A stretch of 64,000 nt of DNA from positions 43,194,306 to 43,258,305 of the forward strand of contig CM036755.1 in NCBI GenBank assembly GCA_020796225.1, written 5' to 3'. Shown in pieces: positions 1 through 12,000 of the stretch; position 1 is the first letter of the stretch; every line of letters starts with the position of its first letter. The translations under genes and the position numbers were made by a program. The stretch comes from Arion vulgaris. Its lineage: Eukaryota > Mollusca > Gastropoda > Stylommatophora > Arionidae. The notes beneath the pieces were generated by a model, which saw only the letters and a list, made by a program, of their open reading frames with translations, was not told the origin of the DNA and made no database searches.

Positions 1-30
1 CAAGAGTGTTATGTAATGACCTGTGTTTGA

Positions 31-1440
31 AGTCTTTAGCGACTCAAGATCCGTTCTCCAGGCCATCTCTTGTCCCAAACAAGACAAGCTCATCCAGGAT
101 ATAAGGCCCAAAAAAAAGCAGCTTGCTGTCAAAAAAATAAGAACTAGTCTTACAGTGGATACCAGCACACTGTGGCATACCAGGAAATGAGAAGGCTGAC
201 AAACTCGCAAAGGCTGGAGGGAGCTTAACAGAACAGCACCCAACACAAAACTTTACAGAAGCAAAGACTTTCCTGAAACAATTCAGAAAAAAGAATGGGG
301 AGAAAAACAGAGGATACAACCCACAGCACAACAGTATAAATACACTAAACAGAAAAGTGCAGACCAGTCTTCAGACTTAGAACGGGACACTGCAGTCTCA
401 GAGCACACGTCCATAGAATGGGTTTCAGGAACTCGGCTGCCTGCACCTGTCGAGCACTAAAGCAGTCCCCAGAGCACATCCTGCAAGACTGTCCAGCCTG
501 AGCAGTGTGAGAATGGAAATCTGACTAACTGAAACAACCCTACAAAACAGGGACCAGAGAAGACCTCAAACACACTGCCCTATTTATAACACATACACAA
601 ACACACACTTCATGAGGACTGCGGCGCTTTCGAGACAACAACATCAAGCATGACAATCGAGATCACCACTGCATCCAGGGCTCTGTCATGGGTGGCTGAG
701 CAACAGGTAGCCCATATGATTATCATATCAGACTCGATGAATATGCTTCAAATGATTGAATCTGGAAAAATTCGTGTGGAATGGGCAGACATCATTTGGA
801 GATCACATCTCAAGAACATGATTTGGCTGGACATGCTGGAGTGCAGGTAACGAACGTGCTGACTCTCTTGCAAACAATGCCCTGACTCAAGCGGGCAGAA
901 GTATGGACAGGGCCGATATCATCAATGCTGTATGCACAAAGTCATGTGACATGGACAAGTCTCAGACACTGAAACGAGTTCGAAAATTCAGCGTTAAGTT
1001 TGGATATGCCAGACAGTGTCGTCTTTGTGGTAGAGAAGATATAGTAATCAACTTCTCATGGGTACGGTGAGCAAATGGACTTTGGGATTGCTGCTGCAGC
1101 GTAGGACAGAGCATGAATGGGAATGCCCAATGTGCCATGACATAGATCGCATAACATAACATACCGGAGTAGTCGCATAGCAGAAGTTGATCGAAGAAGA
1201 CCTGCTGCCTTGCAAGTTGGCTGGGGACAGCCAAAGGCTGACGGAGAGCGAACCCAGTAAACGCTGTCTTTAAACCGGACACATCGCCAAAGGATGAGCA
1301 CTAGAGCTCCAAATGGTGCTGAAGATGTGATGAACCACACCCATGCTAAGGGTGCATGAATCAGATTTCCACATAAATCAGATTTATAGGGAAATCTGGT
1401 ACACCCGTCTAAGCAGTGATTGCGAGAGATCGAAGAAGAA
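31..1440 (+). mobile_element. RNase H-bearing LINE debris with (GAA)n tail and 13-bp target duplication
   Basis: GACCTGTGTTTGA occurs at 18-30 and again at 1441-1453, right after the tail cgaagaagaa, so 31-1440 looks like one insertion. Inside are two different RNase H C-terminal pieces. At about 150-240: QWIPAHCGIPGNEKADKLAK. At 650-1069: MTIEITTASRALSWVAEQQ, then, after a frameshift near 845, NERADSLANNALTQAG and a CRLCG zinc-type knuckle. Both are broken by stops and frameshifts. RNase H follows RT in I-group and related LINEs; no RT remains here. It may be a nested pair. Confidence 0.8.
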
Positions 1441-1817
1441 GACCTGTGTTTGAGATCTTGGATGATTTTACCTTGTAGATCATGTTTAGTTACATTTCAT
1501 TGATGACATTTATAATTTTCCAAAAATCAAGTTTGTTCTATCAACTATTCTCCAGGCAGTCGAGTGTGTAAAAATTGATGATGGGAAACGATTCCTCAGA
1601 TTTAGGCCATCATTGAGAAAAACAATGAACATGGGTAACTATTTTATCTGATTATTTTTGCAATATCAAGAATAAAGTTGATATCCACTTGAAATTGTTA
1701 TTTATTTATAGAAATATCAAGGAAATCACATTTACACAGTTTTACAAAAGTTGATATTTAATATTTATGCTGACTAGATTTGGTTTGAGTCATTTTAATT
1801 GTGACATAGCATGTCAA
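1441..1817 (+). other. Intronic sequence, nothing recognised
   Basis: AT-rich DNA with no coding homology, tandem structure or RNA gene that I could see. Confidence 0.5.
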
Positions 1818-2406
1818 CCAGACAGTTGATCTACAAAACGAGTAATATTAGTTCTCCAGACAGGTAGCGTTGTCTACCAAACTAGTAATATTAGTTCTCC
1901 AGACAGGTAGCGTTGTCTACCAAATGAGTAATATTAGTTCTCTAGACAGGTAACATTGATCTACCAAACGAGTAATATTAGTTCTCTAGACAGGTAGCGT
2001 TGTCTACCAAACGAGTAACATTAGTTCTCTAGACAGGTAGGTTTTGTCTACCAAACGAGTAATATTAGTTCTCTAGACAGGTAACATTGATCTACCAAAC
2101 AAGTAATATTAGTTCTCTAGACAGGTAACATTGATCTACCAAACAAGTAATATTAGTTCTCCAGACAGGTAGCTTTGTCTACCAAACGAGTAATATTGGT
2201 TCTCTAGACGGTAGGTTTTGTCTACCAAACGAGTAATATTAGTCCTCCAGACAGGTAGCATTGATCTACCAGATGAGTAATATTGGCCCACCAAACGAGT
2301 AATATGGACCACCAGACGAGTAATATTGGTCCACCAGATGGATAGAGTTGGTCCATCAGATGAGTAATATTGGTCCACCAGATGGATAGTGTTGGTCCAC
2401 CAAATA
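1818..2406 (+). repeat. Minisatellite, about 44-bp unit, about 13 copies
   Basis: The unit contains ctaccaaacgagtaatatta and tctagacaggta. The last few copies, from about 2290, shorten and change to tggtccaccaga. Confidence 0.95.
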
Positions 2407-2440
2407 AATCAATGTTTATTAAGTTTGACTAAAATGTGAA

Positions 2441-2690
2441 CAACAAATAAACAGTGTACAAGTATTAAGAGCTTTCGAAAAAACAAATAGACAAACACTG
2501 GATTCAAACCACTTATGGCTCACTGGTTGTGTTCGTAAGGACGCTCGTATGGCTAGGCGATGGGCTGGTTGTGTTCGTAAGGACGCTCGTATTGCTAGGT
2601 TAGGCGATGGATGTCGTAAGAAATGAGGGTAAGTGGTTTGAATCCAGTGTTTGTCTATTTGTTTTATACCTATACACTGTTTATTTGTTG
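2441..2690 (+). repeat. Long inverted repeat (foldback), 36-bp perfect arms plus 18-bp outer arms
   Basis: 2480-2515 is the exact reverse complement of 2630-2665, and 2441-2458 of 2673-2690. The 114-bp loop holds two copies of a unit with gttcgtaaggacgctcgtat. It may be a MITE-like foldback element or an inverted duplication. Confidence 0.9.
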
Positions 2691-2787
2691 ATCATATTCG
2701 TTACTTCCGTTGCTTCCTCTGGGGTTCTTGCAAAAAACTCCTTGTTCTCATCACTAAAATGTGAAGTAGTTTTGTCTTCTTTTTTTT

Positions 2788-2945
2788 AAAACTATTAAGC
2801 AGTTTGACTATTACTAAATGACTTAATGTTAATTTATTTGTTAAACCAGTAAGCAGTTTTGACTATTTCTAAATGACTTAATGTTAATTTTTTTAATTTG
2901 TTAAACCAGTTAGCAGTTTGACTATTTCTAAATGACTTATTGTTA
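2788..2945 (+). repeat. Minisatellite, about 65-70-bp unit, 2.5 copies
   Basis: The unit contains agcagtttgactatt and aaatgacttaatgttaattt. It ends just before the polypyrimidine tract of the exon at 2961. Confidence 0.85.
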
Positions 2946-2960
2946 GTTTTGTTTTTTCAG

Positions 2961-3061
2961 AGTGTTTCTATTTACATCAAGTCGTATTCCTTGTCTGCAG
3001 TCAAGTGATCTTAGTCTGGACACTGTTGTTGCTATTGACACAAGTTTCCGATACCAGAAAG
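2961..3061 (+). CDS. INPP5B/OCRL: INPP5B/OCRL exon: first part of PH-like domain
   Basis: A polypyrimidine tract and cag precede 2961; the exon reads VFLFTSS, then [15 protein letters not shown], and ends AAAG|gtagat. The stretch around VVAIDTSFR aligns with the strand of the vertebrate PH domain that reads DIIPINSHFR. The exon starts with one base of a split codon and ends in phase 1. Phase 1 fits the next exon, where G plus AA gives Glu. It is the first exon of the gene in the window; the start codon must be upstream. The frame also stays open for about 70 bases past the donor, into the 37-bp array at 3105, so the donor choice rests on the phase match. Confidence 0.72.
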
Positions 3062-6000
3062 GTAGATGCATATTTCAGTGTGGACTTAGATGCACTCCTG
3101 ATCATGAGAAGATGAAATACCATGTGGTACACTAAACATATCTTAGAGATGTAATACCATGAGGTACACTAAACATATCTTAGAGATGAAATACCATGAG
3201 GTACACTAAACATATCTTAGAGATGAAATACCATGAGGTACACTAAACATATCTTAGAGATGAAATACCATGTGGTACACTAAACATATCTTAGAGATGA
3301 AATACCATGTGGTACACTAAACAAATCTTAGAGATGAGGTACACTAAACATATCTTAGAGATGAAATACCATGAGGTACACTAAACATATCTTAGAGATG
3401 AAATACCATGAGGTACACTAAATATATCTTAGAGATGAAATACCATGTGGTACGCTAAACATATCTTAGAGATGTAATACCATGTGGTACGCTAAACATA
3501 TATTAGAGATGAAATACCATGTGGTACACTAAACATATCTTAGAGATGTAATACCATGTGGTACGCTAAACATATCTTAGAGATGAAATACCATGAGATA
3601 CAACGGATACAATATGATAATGAGATAAAATACCATGTGACATAACAGATAAATATTAGTCTTGAGATAAGATAAATATTAGTCTTGAGATAAGATAAAT
3701 ATTAGTCTTGTGATAAGATAAATATTAGTCTTGAGATAAAAGAGATAAATATTGGTAATAAGACAGCAGATAAATATTCTTCTGATCATATTTCTGACAC
3801 TCAAGATGAGAAAAATATATATATATATATTAATATATATGCATGACAATAGCTATTGTAGTGTTTGGGAATTTTAATATGATGTACCACATTTGTAGTG
3901 GTTGGAAACTTTAATATATAGATGTATTTATATGCCACATTTGTATGGTTGAATTGATATGATGCATTGTAGTGTTGACATTTAATATGATGTACCACAT
4001 TTGTAGTGGTTGGAAACTTTAATATGATGTCCCACATTTGTAGTGGTTGGACAACTTAATATGATATCCACATTTGTAGTGGTTGGAAACTTTAATATGA
4101 TGCCCCACATTTGTAGTGGTTGGAAACTTAATATGATGTCCATTGAGGGTTGACTTAATATATGTCCACATTTGTAGTGGTTGGACACTTTAATATGATG
4201 TCCCACATTTGTAGTGGTTGGACACTTTAATATGATGTCCCACATTTGTAGTGGTTGGACACTTTAATATGATGTCCCACATTTGTAGTGGTTGGACACT
4301 TTAATATAATGTCCCACATTTGTAGTGGTTGGACACTTTAATATGATGTCCCACATTTGTAGTGGTTGGAAACTTTGACATAATTGCAGCACCAACTGTA
4401 TCCACTTGAATCTTTAACAAAAACAATTTGTGTTTTGACTGATAGATATATACACTGACAATCCTGTTCTATAAGTATCTCATTTTGTTTGACATATTAT
4501 GTCTATATCTTTGTAATATTATGATACTGCCCTAGTGATTACCAGGGCCCATATTTGGGGTGTAAAGAATAGAACCACTGTTACCATCCATGCATGTCGT
4601 AAGGTGCGACTAAGGAGGGTTGACTGAAATCGGTTGCATAAGTCCTAAACGTGTAGAGGTCTATGCGTTTATGGGCCTACCAAACCAATGTGCAATGTAT
4701 ACACGTTCTTGGCAAGATCAAACATATCACAAAGAGTGATTAAAATTCGAACGTAATTTGGTCATAAAGAACGAACACAAAGAAGAAGAAGATATTATGA
4801 TATATATATTAATTTGTTATATTATGTCTATATCTTAATTTGACATCTTATGGTATCTATCTTAATTTGATAATTATGGTCTATATCTTATTTGATCCCC
4901 ACCAGCCCAGCGTGTTCATAGCGCATTGAACGACAGGTGACAAGTTCCCCTGTGATGCGGCTCAATTCCACGGGCTGGCAGAAAATCCACAGGTTCTCCA
5001 AATTTATGGTGTTCGTGACACTGAACTGAAAGGTTACGATGTCCATAGCACCGAGTCAAAGAGCTGAAAGCTCAAGTGCTTCTGGATAAAAAAAAAAATC
5101 TTAATTTGACATATTATGATCTATATCTTAATTTGACATATTATGATCTATATCTTAATTTGACATATTATGATCTATATCTTAATTTGACATATTATGA
5201 ACTATATCTTAATTTGGCATATTATGAACTATATCTTAATTTGGCATATTATGAACTATATCTTAATTTGGCATATTATGATCTATATCTTAATTTGACA
5301 TATTATGATCTATATCTTAATTTGACATATTATGAACTATATCTTAATTTGGCATATTATGATCTATATCTTTTTTTTTTCCTTTCTTCTTTCTCTTTTC
5401 TGTCCGCTTTCAACTCAGACGAAGTTTCATCTCTGAAACTGATTTTGCGTGAAAATCCGTTTTTTCCAATTTCTTACAATGGCAGCAGCGTGCACATTGT
5501 AAATTACTTTACACTGGCAGCCGTGTGCTCAATGTACTCGTAATTAGTATTCCTCGCCATACAGGCAGATTTTCTCCGACTTCAGAGGTACTCACGTTAT
5601 CGTCCTGAGTAAGACCAGGGACTCGAACAAATGCCGGACAGTAGGTTCGAACCCGAGCTATGAGGCGTCTCACAGCTAGCAGGCCGAGCTACTATCAACT
5701 ACTCTAGGCAGTCCCCCCGATCTATATCTTAATTTGACATATTATGATCTATATCTTAATTTGACATATTATGATCTATATCTTAATTTGACATATTATG
5801 AACTATATCTTAATTTGACATATTATGAACTATATCTTAATTTGACATATTATGATCTATATCTTAATTTGACATATTATGATCTATATCTTAATTTGAC
5901 ATTATGGTCTATATCTTAATTTGGCATATTATGATCTATATCTTAATTTGACATTATGATCTATATCTTAATTTGGCATATTATGATCTATATTTTAATT

Positions 6001-9000
6001 TGACATATTATGATCTATATCTTAATTTGACATATTATGATCTATATCTTAATTTGACATATTATGATCTATATTTTAATTTGACATATTATGATCTATA
6101 TCTTAATTTGACATATTATGATCTATATCTTAATTTGACATATTATGATCTATATCTTAATTTGACATATTATGAACTATATCTTAATTTGGCATATTAT
6201 GATCTATATCTTAATTTGACATATTAGGAACTATATCTTAATTTGGCATATTATGAACTATATCTTAATTTGGCATATTATGAACTATATCTTAATTTGG
6301 CATATTATGATCTATATCTTAATTTGACATTATGGTCTATATCTTAATTTGACATATTATGATCTATATCTTAATTTGACATTATGATCTATATCTTAAT
6401 TTGACATTATGATCTATATCTTAATTTGACATATTATGATCTATATCTTAATTTGACATGATCTATATCTTAATTTGACATATTATGAACTATATCTTAA
6501 TTTGGCATATTATGAACTATATCTTAATTTGACATATTATGATCTATATCTTAATTTGACATATTATGGTGTGTACTTTGTATTGACAAGTGTTATGTCA
6601 TCCTCAAACTTTTTTTGTTTGTTTTGTTCTAGAAATGCGATCAAAAGTGGACAAACAGCAGACAGGTAAAGTTGTATCTTGGTACTACTTTTATCAGATA
6701 TAGTTGTCATTTCTATAGAAACACACTGTCTTTGTCACATTTTATCTCTCTACCTGTCTGTCAGTGGGTTTCTGTGGCATGGAGGTAAAGTACTTGGTCT
6801 GTTTCCCACATGGAGTGGTTAGGATATTTTCCCAGAGATCCATGATCTTAATGATCAAGGTCCCAGTCCTATTATAGACATGCAGTAAAACATAGATTAT
6901 TAGTTTGTTCCTTCATGTGACCTATTAGTGTATGTTCCTTCATGTGACCTATTAGTGTATGTTCCGTCATATGACCTATTAGTGTATGTTCCTCCATGTG
7001 ACCTATTAATGTGTGTTCCTCCATGTGACCTATTAATGTGTGTTCCTCCATGTGACCTATTAGTGTGTGTTCCGTCATATGTCCTATTAGTGTGTGTTCC
7101 GTCATATGTCCAATTAGTGTTGTTCCTTCTGTGACCAATTAGTGTGTGTTCCTCCATGTGACCTATTAGTGTGTGTTTCTTCATGTGACCTATTAGTGTA
7201 TGTTCCTCCATGCGACCAATTAGTGTATGTTTCTCCATATGACCTATTAGTGTGTGATCCTCCATGTGACCTATTAGTGTATGTTCTCCATATGACCTAT
7301 TAGTGTGTGTTCCTCCATATGACTATTTTTTTTTCTCTTAGTCGTTCAACTCTGGCAGTTTCATTCTGAAACTGATTTTTGCATGAAATCGTTTTCAATT
7401 TCTTACAATGAGCACGTGATGTAATTCTTACACTGGCAACAGTGTGCTCAATGTACTCTATTAGTATTCTGCCATACAGGCAGATTTTCTCCGACTTCAG
7501 AGGTACTCACGTTATCGTCCTGAGTAAGACCAGGGACTCGAACAAATGCCGGACAGTAGGTTCAACCCGAGCTATAAGGGTCTCCAGCTAGCAGGCCGAG
7601 CTACTATCACTCCCTCTAGCAGTCCTCCATGTGACCTATTAGTGTATGTTCCGTCATATGTCCAATTAGTGTGTGTTCCTTCATATGACCTATTAGTGTG
7701 TGTTCCTTCATGTGACCAATTAGTGTGTGTTTCTTCATGTGACCTATTAGTGTATGTTCCTCCATATGACCTATTAGTGTTGTTCCTTTATGACCTATTA
7801 GTGTGTGTTCCTTCATATGACATGATAGTCAATTTGTTTTTATTATGCCATGTAACTGACCAGCTGTTATTTTTTAATAGAATGCCATATACATCTGAAG
7901 TCAGCACATAACCATATCCACCTAGAAATACCCAATCAAGAGACAAGTGTAGGCTTCTTGTTTAAAGTTGATGAACTGGTTAAACAAAGTAAGTTTGTGT
8001 GCTTGTTGTCTTGAACTTTTCTCAAAACTATCCTTTACTGTGACACCGATTGTCTCATTCTTTTCTGTACAACCAATCTTCTGTGAGTATAAACTCATGT
8101 CATCCAGAGTATTTGCTCGCCCTTGACAAGATTTTGTAAAAGGTCGATGTAACCTCTCTGTCTTGTGTCGACACAAGGCAAGACTGCAATACATTCTGTA
8201 CGAGAGGCCAAACACGGACTCATCATCATCAAATAGCTTTTGTCCTGAGCAGAACTTTGCCACCCCAACAGTTCTCCAGAATTTCTCCCTCTCATAGGCC
8301 AGATGTCCTGTCTCTACAACCGCCATGTTCAAACCATCAGTTACATCCTGAATCCATCTTCTATGTGGTCTTCCTCTTCTTCTCTTTCCCGGTATGCCTC
8401 CTTCCATGTGGTCTCCTCCAGCCCTTCATGTCTTTTTATATGTCCAAAATATTTCAATTTTCTCTTTCTTATTAGTAACTACAGCCAGTTTTCTTTGATT
8501 TTGAGTTATATCTGGATATATCTATTTGTTCTCTTCTGTCCAAATATACGGAGGACTTTTCTGTAGCACTTATATTCGAAAGCGCATATATGTTTTGCCA
8601 CTGTCTTATTAAATGTCCATGTTTCACACCCACACATTGCCACTGGGAATATGCATGCTCTTAGTATTCTGAGCTATGTTTTCTTATCAGTTTCGTTCCA
8701 TACTGTTTTAGTTGTTTAATTTTTTGTAAAGCCATGTTTGTTCTTTTAATTTCCTTCATCCCATTTCCATTGTTATTAGGAGTGAACAGAGATATTCAAA
8801 ACTGTTCACATTTTCTACTTTCTTCCATTGATAAAAATATTCTTTGTCATGTTCGTTTTATCTGTTGTCATTATTTTTGTTTTTGCCACATTGAGATATA
8901 GATTTTACTTTTATCTTTCACTTCCCTAATAATTTCTCATTCCCTTTTGTGATGTTGACAGTAACACTGTATCGTCAGCGTATCATAGTTCAGGTATTTC

Positions 9001-12000
9001 TCTTCCTCTGATTATAAAAGGTTCTTTTCGCTATCTTCTGTAACATTCCTCATGATGTTTTCTGCATATATGTTAAACAGAAAAGGTGACACAATGCAGC
9101 CTTGCCTGACTCCCTGTCCTATGTCAAACCAGTATGATGTATCATCCATGTTCTTACAGCCACCATTTGATCACTATAAAGTTCTCTTATGACCTGTATT
9201 AAATGTAATGGGAATCCCATTTCTCCCATAATCTTCCATAATTCCTGATGCTCTACACAATCAAATGCCTTTGAGTAGTCAATAAAGCATGAGTATAGAT
9301 CTACATTATACTCTCTAGATTTTTCTATGATTGTTCTCATGTTAAATATATGGTCACGTGTACCTCTGTTCCGTCTAAACCCAGCTTGTGTTATGTTGAT
9401 ATTTTCTTTCATTTTCCTATACAGTCTTCCCATAATAATTTTTAATAAGATTTTACTTGCATGGCTAATCAATGTCACTGTTCTATAGTTGGTACATAAT
9501 TTGGTGTCTCCCTTTTTAGGTATTGGGATAAATATAGATCTTTTCCATTCTTTTGGCCATATTCCTGTTTCTCCATATCTTTTGCATATTGCATAATATA
9601 TTTTTATGCTTTGTTCTCCTCCTGCTTTGATAAACTCTGCTAAAACACAGGACTAAGTTGGGTAATATTCACTGAACAGAAAATCAAAATGACATCTAAT
9701 GAAATGCCCTCCCGTTCATTTGTGTTGTGTCTCACTAATAAAACTGCCCTCCCTATTTACTTGTGTTGGGTCTAGTCTTAATGAAACTTCCCTCCTCACT
9801 GTTGTGTCTCAGTCTATGAAACTGCCTGCTATCTTGTGTCAGTTCAGTCTCAATAAACTGCCCTCCCTGCTTGTCTATTATGATTGTTGGGTCTCAGTCT
9901 AATGAAACTGCTTCCATCACGTTTTCTATTTGTTGTTTGTGTCTCAGTCTAATGAAACTCTCCATTCACTCTGGCATTTTCTACTTCTGTGTTGTGTCTC
10001 AGTCTAATGAAACTCCCTCCCTTCACTTCTGTTGTCTCAGTCTAATGAAACTGCCCTCCCGTTCACTTTGTGTTAGGTCTTAGTCTAATGTTTCTGCTTC
10101 CTTTGAAGAAAAAAATACAGAGTGCAAACTTCAACTTGCCTTCTGTAAACAAAACGACCCACATCCCAGAGCGGTTGAGCATGTTCCTAATCCGGAATGA
10201 CCAAACCAAAGTCAGAAAAGGGACAAAGCATGAACATACTCTACTGTGTAGATCTTGAATGCCACATTGAGTGGTATAAAAATGATAAAATAAAAAGTGT
10301 TGGATTTCTGATGTACAAAAAGACAGAAAATGTCAACGATTTTCAGCTCAGACGAATACAAACTTTTCTTGAAACCAATATTTTCTAATGCGCCTTTCCT
10401 ATATGCATAGAAGCCTATGAACCGAATCGCAATGTATTTCCGTTCTCGAGTGCAAATCAAATAAATTGCAAAGAGTGATTAAATTATCTGATAACAATGA
10501 AACCCACAAAAGAAGGATATAACAGTAGTATTGCTATGAGTGCCAATAGCAAAGTCCATAGTACACTTTGCTAGTAACCACATGCCCATGCTAATTCCTG
10601 GTTCGAGACCAACTTTGGCAACACAAAATTTCAGTATGTACAGCACAGTGCCTGGTTGGACTACTTTATTTGGAGATCTACGTTACAAGTATCTCAGAAG
10701 CCAGAGTAAGGAACACCTGAATAGTGAAGGACAATGATGATATGAAAAGCAAACATTCACGCAAAAATCAGTCAGAGATACCATATTATGCACCCTAACT
10801 ACGTCTGAATTCATAGCAGATGAAAGAAAAAAGTCTTGTTATTTGTATATTTATCTGACATACAAACTGTAGGTAGAGTATATGTTCACAGAAATGTATC
10901 ATGTCTGTTTATGTCAATAATCAAGTTAAAAATCTGTGTTAAATCATACAACATGTATCTTCTAGCTGTCACATTAGCAATGTTTTGTTTTCTTAGGTCA
11001 GACTGTGACTTCTTCTACTGAGAAGCAGACATTTATCTTCTAGCTGTCACATTAGCAATTTTTTTTCTTAGTCAGACTGTGACTTCTTCTACTGAGAAGC
11101 AGACATTTATCTTCTAGCTGTCACATTAGCAATGTTTTGTTTTCTTAGGTCAGACTGTGACTTTTCTTCAACTGAGAAGCAGACATTTATCTTCTAGCTG
11201 TCACATTAGCAATGTTTTTTCTTAGTCAGACTGTGACTTTTCTTCTATTGAGAAGCAGACATTTATCTTCTAGCTGTCACATTAGCAATTTTTTCTTAAG
11301 TCAGATGTGACTTCTACTGAGAAGCAGACATTTATCTTCTAGTTCACATTAGAATCATTTTCAATCAGACTAGATTTCTTCAACTGAGAAGCAGACATTT
11401 ATCTTCTGCTGTCATTAGCAATTTTGTTTTCTTAGTCAGACTTGTTCTTCTACTGAGAAGCAGACGTTTGATTGGTTGAATAAATACAGACAAGAATGTT
11501 CAGATTTTGATGAGACAGATTCCAGATGTCAGCTATGTATAGTAACTCATTCGCTGATGACATTTGATCCACTCAGACTTGTACAGTAGCAAGACAGCAG
11601 CAGCAAGGATTCTAGTTCCAACCACAGGTCAGTCACTTTGTAATTAGACAAGACAGGTCATCACTTTGTAATTAGAAAGACAGGTCATTCACTTTGTAAT
11701 TAGACAAACAGGTCATTCACTTTGTAATTAGACAAGACAGGCGTCACTTTGATTAGCAAGACAGATCAGTCACTTTGTAATTAGACAAGACATATCATTC
11801 ACTTTGTAGTTAGACAAGACAGGTCATTCACTTTGTAATTAGACAAGACAGGTCATACTTGTAATTAGAAAGACAGCATCACTTGTAATTAGATCCAGAA
11901 ATCAGTCATTGAATTAGACAAGAATGTCATTATTGATAATTAGACAAGACATGTCATTCACTTTGTAATTAGACAAGACAGGTCATGACATATGTAATTA

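Larger units (their letters stand above)
4803..6570 (+). repeat. Minisatellite, 27-bp unit, interrupted by two insertions
   Basis: The unit is atcttaatttgacatattat plus gatctat, about 50 copies, with gatct/gaact and gacat/ggcat variants. 27 is a multiple of three and the frame has no stop, so it reads as a nonapeptide repeat (NLTYYDLYL); no start context or homology supports a protein. Insertions split it at 4892-5099 and 5371-5718. Confidence 0.95.

Noticed and set aside
5076..6669. NLTYYDLYL nonapeptide-repeat proteins
   Set aside because: 27-bp array translation, interrupted by a SINE and by shortened units; no supporting signals.
10070..10460. Overlapping 60-80-residue frames on both strands near 10.1-10.5 kb as exons
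   Set aside because: No match to the INPP5B/OCRL linker and no consistent splice sites; part resembles a dispersed repeat.
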